This document shows positions 54,606 through 64,000 of a stretch of DNA of 64,000 nucleotides, piece after piece; position 1 is the first letter of the stretch, and every line of letters starts with the position of its first letter. The notes beneath the pieces are model-generated. The model worked only from the letters and a program-made list of their open reading frames with translations. It ran no database searches and was not told where the DNA came from. This stretch comes from Steinernema hermaphroditum (lineage: Eukaryota > Nematoda > Chromadorea > Rhabditida > Steinernematidae), in the NCBI GenBank assembly GCA_030435675.1, contig CM059625.1, positions 10,602,001-10,666,000 on the forward strand, read 5' to 3'. Made by a program: the position numbers and the translations under genes.

Positions 54606-55862
54606 TCAATAAAAGTCTCTAAAATAACGAGCATAGCAGATTTGTTGTCCAAAGGTGCGTGCCGGAACATCGAAGACGGGCCACAGATCGCATTCGTTAA
54701 GTTCCTGGAAAATGTCCTTGAATTGTCCGGAACAGGTGATCTGAACTAACCGGATGGAATTTCACCTTGATGTGTGATGTGGGTTGACGTTTTGAAGGGA
54801 ACTCGTAGAATACGTGGGTAAGGCAGCGAAGAGCACATTCGTGCAGGAATCGTTCCTGCCAGTCGGCACCGATTTGTTTCAGAGCCACGGTAAAGAAGGG
54901 GGGCTCCCTTGTTTCTGACCAGGCCTAAAGCCCAAGGGGTGTGCTATTGTTCGCAGCATGTGTCTAACCTTTATGAAGTCAGCAACAGCTGAAGGATCAG
55001 CAACCGTCGTGTTTAGTTGAAGAGTGCGCCGTTGATCGCCCATTTGACGAACTATTTTAGTGAAATGCTGGACTACTGCAGTGCTGGACGCGAGAGGTCC
55101 GCTAGGCTCCATCCCGTGGATAGAACTGTTCGTCCATTCGAATTTGATAAGGTCTTCTGAGTTGTCAATAGCTATCGATGGAATATCAATGGGAATGCTT
55201 GAATTTGTGACTTTGATTCTCTGAAAACGTTTGCATACGCCTTGTCTTTGCAGGGCAGTTAGGTCTTACGTTTGCTGTTTGCAGGGCAAAAGTGAAGAAG
55301 GAAAATAGTGACGTGACTGACTCGGTGCTAACAAAGCTATCAGTAATGGAGAGCGATATGATGTTGCGATGGCGGAAGCGATGAAAATAGTTCAGCACAA
55401 CTGAGAAGAGGTCAGCTGGGACAGTGTTGCCATTTCCCACCAATTGGAAGTGTTCGACAGAGACACGGGAGAAGATCTGCCCGTCGAGTTCGTCAAAGCT
55501 CTAAAAGATTCGATGATATCTCATGAATATAATTGAAGGCTTACACAGACAAATGTATTGCAGATGCCGTTGGCTTGTAGCTCCACTCGGCATTCCTGAC
55601 AGACAACAATGCGAAGGGTGCACGGAATTCGCTGCAGGTAAAGGGTGTTGCTTGAAATAGCGGCATGTAGGCCTCTACACGTCGACGAGCATCTGCGCAG
55701 TTCCTTGGGGGAGAGATACTGTAGAATGCGAAGCTGTAGTTCGGTTGAAAGGGACGTGAGTGAGTTCTGAAATTCACCGATGTGCACTTCTAAAGAGGGA
55801 AAGGATGTGTGTTCGTTGGTTTTTAATGTAGCTCGAAGAGCATTCGAAGTCCATATAAACAT
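54606..55862 (-). CDS. F-box protein
   Basis: A likely substrate adaptor of SCF ubiquitin ligases. The first exon (55545-55862) carries an F-box, LSTELQLRILQYLSPKELRR followed by CSSTCRGLHAAISSN. The C-terminal part is carried by further exons (55500 downward, then about 55220-54970, 54926-54750 and 54696-54606). It has no repeat that I recognise, though RIKVTNSSIPIDIPS and FHECALRC-type stretches read well. It ends ARYFRDFY with a stop inside sequence that on the minus strand gives TTTTATTGA. The 5' end is uncertain: the chosen ATG (55862) precedes the F-box by about 40 residues in an open frame, but a tctttag acceptor inside that stretch could instead mark the true exon start. Confidence 0.72.
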
Positions 55863-57671
55863 GCTCCAGACAGCACAGATCACCAACAAAGAAGCGGAAC
55901 GCAGCAGCGGACCATGACTTGTTATCTCCCACAAAGCTCTTATCGCTGAGTGTAGGCGAAAGACTTTCGCACGTGCATCTTCCGTGAAGACCTGTACTCA
56001 GAAGGTTTTCCCTTTAACGCTTATCGCTTGCTCAGGTGATGTAAAACAGCGACGAGGAAGCACTCGCTCGATTTTATGAGTATTTTTTGCTTGTCAGCTG
56101 AGAAACAAAGAAACGCGATAAAACGGTTGCCATTTTATACATGGTAAAAAGCAATAAAACATATGGTGACACCCAGGTGCCTCCCTGCTACAGCTACTAC
56201 TAAGGACATTGCCACTATGCGATATCATCACGCAAATATTGCAGGTTAAACAATGGGACAGCATGGTACGGTTGTATCGCTCTGTCTTTCCAGACCACTA
56301 TACTTGATAATTACCTTAAAATATCAAGACCTACCGACATTGCTAGAGCCTGATGAATAAATCAAAAAAGCTCAGTTAGAAATATGGATACGAGAGGTGA
56401 GGGCCCTTCAAACGGGACTACGTCAGGAGCCACTTTGGAGCAGGGTCAGATCACTTCTGGTTGTGGTTAAAAACCGTTGGAAGTGGAATGGAAGATGCTG
56501 GAATGTAGGCGAAGAACGCTCGAAGGCTGAACTGATTACAGCCCGAGGTACAGAATGCGGTGGTGGGGAGAGGCGCGGTTTGCATTTATAGAGGAGGGAT
56601 GCGAGCCATGACATGGTGTGGCGAAAATGCTCGACCAGCAATTCGGCTTTATCAGTAGCACGGGGACAATTATCATTGCCCCTCGTTCAACCCCACTTTT
56701 GTAAACAGACAATGGCGCTTCGCGTTTTTATGATTCCTGAAATGAAGATTCGAAGACTTTATGCTTTGCACAAATTTTACATTTATACAACAATGGAGAG
56801 ATCTTCATTCCATTCTCAGCCTGTGTATACAAATGAAATCTACTTCGATCAAGTGTAGTCTATCGTAACAAATTTCTTTGTCTACTGAAAAAAGTCCAAT
56901 TTTGGTGGCTTTCTTTTTGTTCGTTTTTTTTGCTGAAAGAATGGAGACAACAAGTAATTTACCTTTCATAGTGAAAGGAAACTAAAAAAACGCAAAAAAA
57001 TACAAATACGGTATTGGGTTGTGTTTACAAGATGCGTAACTCGGTGTAGGCAGGGCAAACTTGGTGCTGAGGCAGCACATTCAGAATCCGCTGATATGAT
57101 GGAAGCTGCCTTCCTTGCGCTCCTCTCTCCATGCAGCGAAACAGCCTGTGCGTTCTTCGAAATGTGGTCTTCGTTTACTGTTATCGCACCGCTCCTTCGC
57201 CAGCTGAAGAAAGAGGGGTGATGCCCTCAACAAATAAACAGGGCAACAATCGCGGTTTTGCTCAATCGACAAACCCCTGTTATCAGTTGGTCATTCGCAA
57301 CCTGCATTAATGCGTTCGCTTTTTGCACGAACAGCCGTAAAAACGACCAAAACGGTCTTCGTTCTCTCCCTTTCCCCCCATGGGCATTACAAACTATTAT
57401 CACATTTAATTCGATGTTATTTACAGTACACGATTAACATACAAGTACACCACATTAAGATCTGATTTCACCGTGAAATCATTTTTACGAACCGTTTTGG
57501 AATTATCACACTTTGGGTCAAAAAGTTAAGATACAACCACATTTCGACTAGAGATTCTACTCAGAAAACTAACAGCAATTTGTACACTTTCCACCGGAGA
57601 CAGCCTTCACGTTGCTGGTGATTGAGCTGTGGATGTAAGGCAGTTCCTCACAAGGCATGATAACTTAGTCG
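55863..57671. other. Gene-free stretch
   Basis: About 1.8 kb between the F-box gene and the MOB gene. No supported exon. Short frames at 56397-56591, 56613-56858 and 57021-57221 lack domains. Confidence 0.45.
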
Positions 57672-58674
57672 CTAGCAGGTCTGCGCCACCGGCTTCGACA
57701 TAAGCATTGCGGGAGTGGGATGTCCTCCCCAGCTTCCACTTTTTGAGGACGGCACACGGGTGTGACGATCCGAAGACGACGAGCTGTCCGTCGAGCTGGC
57801 ATTGCCGCCATTTTGGCGGAGTTGGGCGTTTCGGACAAGGTTGACGGTATGTGACATAGTTGACAGATCCTTGCCTTCCATAAGAGAATACTCCTTTGCA
57901 ATTCTGAGCATATGGGCAAGCACGACGGCCACTTGTGGACGCAGGTTTAATACTGCCATTTGATCCCAGTGATTGGTATACAGGTGACCAATGCAGTGCC
58001 ACAAAAGCTTCGTGGTTCTTTTGCAATGAACTTCCAACTCGCTAGAAAACGAGTTTCCTACAATAAATGCATAACTAACTTTGATGCAGAGTAGATAATG
58101 TACCATGTTTCGTAGGGAACAGAAGTTCGTTCTTCCGCGACTTCTCGCAGAAAGACATCACGCAGTCAATGTACTGCATGGCCGGGTATTGTAACCGTTT
58201 CCCTTTGTCGTCAATCCAATAAGCCTTCCTGCAATTAGCCGATAACTTTGAAAAAAAAAGCTTCTACATACGATACTCCGGGGTACGACATTACTGGGCA
58301 TGACACAGGAGTGCATAGTTCAGCAACACTTCCGCAGAGGGAGTTGACGTGGTCGAACAAAGCGAGCACTAAATAGAGGGAACAACGACTTAGATCCATA
58401 CCCGACATAACATACTGTGTGTTGCCAGCCATTCGTTTGAGTCCATACCCTGTGGCAATCTTGTCAACATGTCTAGCATCTAAATATTCCATCATGCACG
58501 CGATGAAGCGACGTTAAACTATACGTTGTCGTCGAGTGATCCGCAGACTCCGAGATCCACAGGAATTGTCTTCTTCGCTGCCTTCTGTGATGATTGGGAC
58601 AAGCTACCTGCGCCTTTTTTCGCATTTCCGTTTGGTTTTTTGTCTTGTTTTCGTCGTGAGCGGCTAGAATTCAT
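57672..58674 (-). CDS. MOB-family kinase activator
   Basis: Mob1/phocein-fold adaptor that binds NDR/LATS-type kinases. Five exons (58525-58674, 58416-58479, 58272-58368, 58104-58228, 57672-58057) give 273 residues. The start is a basic tail (MNSSRSRRKQDKKPNGNAKK). Conserved blocks follow: LPQGMDSNEWLATHMLALFD, SLCGSVAELCTPVSCPVMS (with Cys residues of the zinc site), YWIDDKGKRLQYPAMQYID, LFPTKHG, then the helix with the zinc-site histidines (CIGHLYTNHWDQM). The C-terminus is a serine-rich tail (SSTDSSSSSDRH) not found in MOB1. The pattern is closest to MOB2-like members, but I cannot fix the subfamily. An intron splits the NEWLATHM block, so the frame must be spliced exactly (acceptor before 58479). 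Confidence 0.9.
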
Positions 58675-61600
58675 AAATAAGTTATCGTTTGTATTAAGAT
58701 TTGAGATAAAACTTTTTTTTGCCTTAGAAGGTGATATTTTGACAAGAAATTCTGTCTATTCATTCGCTATGACAAAAAGACCAAAATAAAAAATGTTCTC
58801 TTAAAAAACGAGGTTGAGAGAAGGTCGTAGCGCTTTGCGCTTTCGTCGTCGCTCGAACCGCGTTGTCCTATTCAATAGGAAGCGGTGACTCATCTTCCCG
58901 ATTTTGCGATCAATTCACTGGAATCTGTCACCGAATGGCCCCACATTCAATGTGTATTAATATGGTTCCTGTAGAGCGTCTTCTTGGTCACAGAATGCGA
59001 ATGAATAGACCGAAATTTCAGTAAAAAAAACTGGACTCGCACAAAAAACATATGAATTGCAAAGTACCTTTCTTCTTCTGTTCCGAAGAACGAACAACTA
59101 TTGAAAACGGATCTCCAGTTGCCAAAAGCATTCCGGAGGGAAAAGCGGCGATTATCTTGATGCGACATTGTCAAAATGTAAAAACAAAGTGACGACAAAA
59201 CCGGTTGATTTTCCGCCGTCGTACATTCACAGCCGCTTGTACGTTATAGACGGCCACTACAGGGAAATCGTGAATGCGTGGACCATGCCTCGAACTTTCG
59301 GATTATGTTAGCAGGTGGGCAGACACGTATTCGATACTCAGCGAATCGGAAAGAATACTACTGTTCGTTGTGAATTCGTTTTCCATACGATCAAATAATA
59401 CTGATGGCAGATGTTATTTTGTAAATGGCAGGTGAAAAATTCGCATACCCACAGTATGCATGATCGATTTTTGCCTTTCGACGGGCCAGAAAGGTGACCA
59501 AAATTCGAGAAACCAGAGCCTAACCGGTCAAAATCACGGAATGCAATGCACTATGAATAACGATCGGAAATCGTGATATGTGTGAGGGGAATGTCATACG
59601 CACTATTCCCTTAGATAAGCTGCGACGAAAAGACAGCACGGTTGACGATTCATCGACATGTGTCGAGATGAGATAGGGATTATATCGGCAGGTACAGTCA
59701 TACTGGAAAACGCAGGAATCAACGCTCTCCGGAACGTTGATCCATTCAAACAACCTGTTAGTACCAGTTCCGTTGCGTATGATTTTGTTTAAATCCTCAT
59801 ATCAAGGACGAGTTCAGGATATGCTAGGAACTGTAGTTACTTGATCGAAAGATATAATTGTTTATAGACAGTAAGTATTAGAAATTAATGAGAACAGAGA
59901 TATGTGAGTACGTAAAATCCGTTCCATAAATATTTGTACGATACTGTATCGTAACATAAACTTACGTAGTAAAGAAGAGGACGTTTGAAATGAAAATTTT
60001 GACTAAACAGCAACCATCATCCTCCGATTGCTGGTCAATCGAATTTTGTCGTATAGTTGTCACAAGCGGACCGCTTGCCTCGGGTCTGGGCTGAGTTAAA
60101 TACACCACCGAAGACATCTCTTTCCAAGCTCGAGAAAATGACTATCTGAACGGAAATTGTGGCAACGTCCAGGCAAGTAAGTGGAAAATTAAATTTAATA
60201 AGCTGTCGCGCCGAAGATTTTACAGCCACTGTGCTACTAATCCGATATCGGTAAAAAACAATTATACACTACAGCGGTGCGAAGCTAGCCCTTGAACGGA
60301 CGAGCGATGTGTATTGCTCTATACACCTAACTATTGCGAGCAAACAGAGCGTAACTTTGTCGTACAGCTTTCATTAAAACAGTAATAAAATCTGAATATC
60401 GTAAGTGTTTGCACACGACACGATTTCATCCTACGCTGACATCCATCATCACGCGTTCACTGCGTTCTACTGCGAAGGCGCTAGCGGATAGTGGACGAAG
60501 AGCAAACATTTCGCGAAGCTTGCAATCCATGAGAAATATGACACGGAGCCTTAGTTGGCTCCGCTCAGTTGCGATATTGATATTAGAAGTCCTGAGATTT
60601 AAATGTAGTATTTTCGTGAGAAAACTATGCGTTGAAAAGTCAGTACTAGCACGACGTTTAACGGTAAGGAAAAATCAAAAATGACATTCCGCGCGCAGTG
60701 CTGCTCAAAAGACGAAAGAAACGAGGCGCACACAGATCGCTCTCTCCTACAGTTTACGTCGTGAACCCCCCGTGGAAGACAAAAGAATCTCGGCAGATGA
60801 GATGATATCAGTCTGTTTTCAGTTTTGTATCCAACAGTGCACACATAACCAAGCAAAAACGATTAGGAGTACATAGTTGTTGTATTAAACTAACCAGAAA
60901 GTACAGCGCAGAGAGTCCCAAGTCCACTGTCGAGACAAAGACATGGTCTGTAAGCAGTACAAGTCTTATTAGAAGTAGAAAAAACTACTTCGAAAAAGAT
61001 GCCGTTAAGAACTGTCGACAGTGCGGCAAGTCATCCGAGAATGTCTGTATGCCCCGACAATGTACACACCACACCACAAAGGCAAACAACCTATTGCCCC
61101 CCGTGCCAATTGTCTGGCATATTTGCAAATTACGAGAATATTTGGGGCATCGAACTCAAAACATATGTTCAATAATCCTAGAAATGTTTGTAAAACGATA
61201 CTAAATTTGCACAGGGTGAACGACAGAATGCAAGGAATCGATTTCCTTCCGTGCGCATTTCAAAACCAGTTGCTAAGGAGCTGGCGGACATTGTCGTTTA
61301 CTGCATATAACTCCCCTGCTGGTTTTCGCAGTACTAAAAATATATCTGGTGCAAAGCTAGGCTAAAAAGCTCAAGTATCACTCTAATTGGACAAGCGTCT
61401 GCACAAAGTCAGCAAAAGGCAATCAGACACCAAAAGCAATGGACGTAATCCACATGTATGTGACTGGTTATCAAAGATTAGAGTGTGGAAGCGCGATTCA
61501 ACCACGTGGTGACGCACAGCCAGTACCACGAACTGTCGTCGCCGACGGTTGGATTAATTAGCGCTATGTAGGCCACTGCACAGTAAATAACCACTTCGTC

Positions 61601-62541
61601 GAGTGATAGTGTTCACTTATAAGAGGATAAATAAGTAATAAAACTAACCTAATGAACCATTCCATTGTTTCCTGTGGAATGCGGCACAGAACGTTTAGTC
61701 GGAAGGAGTCCGTCGTTAAAATTTTTCTGAAAGCGCAGAATAAAGGCGATGCTAAACAACGCTATGGTGCGTCGCAAACGAGCATCTTCGGAATAAAAAT
61801 CAGTGTGAACCCGCGTCAAAGGCGTGATGACAGTGTTTGGCCGAAGACGTAAATATCCGTCGCCAAGGACAAGGCTCAGCCATGCTGCAATGGCCGTGTT
61901 CAGGACTTTCGTGTTGAGATCACTGAAGAGAACGCCGCTTTTTTGTCTGTTCCCGTTCGCGGATGTTTGTAGCGGAGTCCATCCTGCGAAACTGCTGACC
62001 ATGCTCCACCACCGCTTATCTTAAAATTCCTAGCTTATAGAGTTTTGGCTCTGGTTATCACTAAAGTTAGTAAAGCTATAAATGGAATGCAACTTAGCGG
62101 ATAGCATGAGTCCACCGATGTCCACAAGTTGAACATGTAACTCGATTTAGCCTGTTCGCCTTGCCTTTCATCACTGTAAGGAATGGAAATATGTTGCGTG
62201 AAGTGCTATTGTTTTCATGACATCGCTACTTATGGTATTATCTTGCGTGTATAAAAGTGATACGTGCCCTTTATGACCGGCTTCTCGCTCCTTTCAGTCT
62301 CCCCTTCATCGCTATGCCACTCTTGTGCTGATAGTTCTGTGGGAGCGAGAACTGCGTGGTGAGCCGGCTGGCGCGATGAAGTGATGGCGCAAAGTGCGAT
62401 CGATGCGGGGCTGCCTTTTCTTGCAATCGGCACGTATGCACTGCTCGAGCCTCCTTTATAACCTCGGCACATATGTGTTGAAACTCTCCGTGTTGCTCGA
62501 TCCGCGCTTTCCTCTGCGTGTACTCGACCTACCTGCTTTAG
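58675..62541. other. Long region without a supported gene
   Basis: 3.9 kb with no firm gene. A minus-strand frame at 61649-62002 (117 codons from an ATG, with one hydrophobic stretch, AAWLSLVLG) is the best of several weak frames. Others are 60409-60684 (+) and 61021-61365 (+). The end of the region is the promoter and leader of the phosphoglycerate mutase gene. Confidence 0.4.
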
Positions 62542-64000
62542 ATGGCCAACAACGACAAAGTCGACAACCGTGTTTGCCTGATTGTGATCGACGGATGGGG
62601 AATCTCCTCTGAGGAGTACGGTTAGTTTGATATACAAAATGTAGTGTTGTTAGTTGTGAATTTGATTAGGCAATGCCATTCACCACGCCAAAACCCCTGT
62701 TATGGACCAGCTTTGCTCTGGAAACTGGAAGCAGATCGAAGCTCATGGCATGCACGTTGGACTTCCCGAGGGTCTGATGGGAAATTCGGAAGTTGGTCAT
62801 CTCAATATTGGGGCAGGACGTGTCATCTACCAGGTATCTAACAGTCTATTCAATATATAATATTGCTGCCGTAAAAGAAGAGATGGTTCAAAAGAAAAAG
62901 ATCGTCTCTGGGAAAACATTCCCAGGCGAAAATGTAAAAATGTTATACAAACAAATTTCCACGTAAAAATATGCCAGTCAAAACATCTCTATTGAAAAAC
63001 CATTGTTTACGAGAAATAAGGACGCAAAAATCCATCTACAAAAATTTGTTCTCACAAGGAATATTATTATATGAGTATAATTGCAAACGTCGTTCAGGAT
63101 ATCGTCCGCATCAATTTGGACATCAAGAACAACAAACTGGTCGAGAACACGAACCTTAATGCTGCGGTGAACCGCGCTAAGAGCGGAAACGGTCGACTTC
63201 ACCTTGCTGGCCTTGTTCGTTACAAAGCTGCCATGATATTCACAACAAACTTTATCTTTAGGTCAGCGATGGTGGTGTTCACTCGCATATTGATCACATG
63301 TTCGCACTCATCAAGGCGATCAAAACGTTGGGAGTGCCTTCGTTGTTTTTGCACTTCTTCTCTGATGGACGCGATACAAGCCCGACGAGTGGAGTTCAAT
63401 TTGTGAAGTCGACTGTTGACTTTTTGCAAAAGGAAGCGTATGGAGAACTGGCCACTATTGTTGGTCGCTACTATGCCATGGACCGCGACAAGCGTTGGGA
63501 GCGCATCCGTGTCGCTTATGATGCCATGATCGGAGGTGTCGGACAAGATGTTGAGGTGAAGGACGCTGCTGCTGAGGTCGAGAAGCGCTATGCGGCTGGG
63601 GAAACCGACGAATTCTTGAAGCCTATGGTGTTTTCCAAGGAATCCCGCATTCAAGGTAGGCCACTACACAGTGATAAGATACCAAAATTCGGCCTTTAGA
63701 AAACGACACCGTCATTTTCTTTGATTACCGCGCCGACAGAATGCGAGAAATCAGTGAGTGTGTCGGAATGAAGCGTTATGAAGATCTCAAATCGGACATT
63801 CCTCATCCCAAGAACTTGGTTTGTAAAGAAGCATGGACTATAAGTTTGATGGTTGAGATTTGCAGGAAGTTTTTGGAATGACGCAGTACAAAGCGGAGTT
63901 CCCGTTCAAGTCCCTCTTTCCTCCTCAAGAGCACAAAAACGTGTTGGCTGAGTGGCTGGCCGCCCAGGGTGTGACTCAATATCACTGCGCGGGTAACTTA
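62542..64000 (+). CDS. ipgm-1: Cofactor-independent phosphoglycerate mutase (partial)
   Basis: Interconverts 3- and 2-phosphoglycerate in glycolysis. This form, of the alkaline phosphatase fold, is found in nematodes but not in vertebrates. Six exons are seen before the window ends: 62542-62620, 62670-62833, 63098-63214, 63262-63655, 63700-63818 and 63866 onward. Motifs: metal site [10 protein letters not shown], the phosphoserine loop [69 protein letters not shown] and [13 protein letters not shown]. The chosen ATG follows directly on a gctttag acceptor, so a leader exon or trans-splice site is expected. The 3' end, including the HGNAE-type metal site, is outside the window. Confidence 0.95.

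Overview
This is a piece of nuclear genome from a nematode. Protein-coding genes are split by many very short introns (typically 40-55 bp, gt..ag). A 3' splice acceptor sits just upstream of many start codons, as expected when spliced leaders are trans-spliced. The gene set also fits: cytohesin GRP-1, NUD-2, a cofactor-independent phosphoglycerate mutase, and Rac/CED-10-type, aconitase and exocyst genes that match nematode or general animal families closely. I cannot name the species. No bacterial, viral, CRISPR or tRNA features were recognised.

Layout, left to right. 1-5 kb: a tetraspanin gene (+) whose large extracellular loop appears to be encoded by two alternative exon sets, then a one-peptide neuropeptide precursor (+). 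6.9-9.5 kb: Rac GTPase (+) and NUD-2/NDE1 (+). 10.9-16.4 kb: a possible tiny gene (+), a four-EF-hand calmodulin-like gene (+) and, tail to tail with it, a leucine-rich-repeat membrane protein (-). 17.1-18.1 kb: CCDC6-like coiled-coil protein (-). 19.2-20.0 kb: a foldback repeat element. 20.4-23.5 kb: a small acidic protein (+) and mitochondrial aconitase (-). 25.5-27.3 kb: cytohesin Arf-GEF (+) with a possible in-frame microexon. 28.4-31.5 kb: prominin-type five-pass membrane protein (-). 33.7-38.7 kb: an unknown coiled-coil protein (+), two palindromic elements, and exocyst subunit SEC-3 (+) read without its N-terminal PH domain. 39.0-42.1 kb: cytosolic aconitase (-). 42.1-47.4 kb: no gene I can support. 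47.5-48.8 kb: CUB-LDLa membrane protein (+). 49.6-58.7 kb: four minus-strand genes, PCYT2-type cytidylyltransferase, a MRGBP/Eaf7-like chromatin factor, an F-box protein and a MOB-family protein. 62.5 kb to the end: phosphoglycerate mutase (+), cut by the window edge.

These are mostly housekeeping and cell-biological genes: cytoskeleton and traffic (Rac, NUD-2, cytohesin, exocyst), central carbon metabolism (two aconitases, iPGM), phospholipid synthesis (PCYT2) and membrane receptors or scaffolds. Neighbouring genes are generally about 1 kb or more apart or on different strands, so there is no clear operon. For most genes I traced intron phases by hand, and the resulting coding lengths are whole numbers of codons. 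The most interesting signals are the interleaved alternative exons of the tetraspanin, the candidate 18-nt microexon in the PH domain of cytohesin, and the foldback/palindromic elements.
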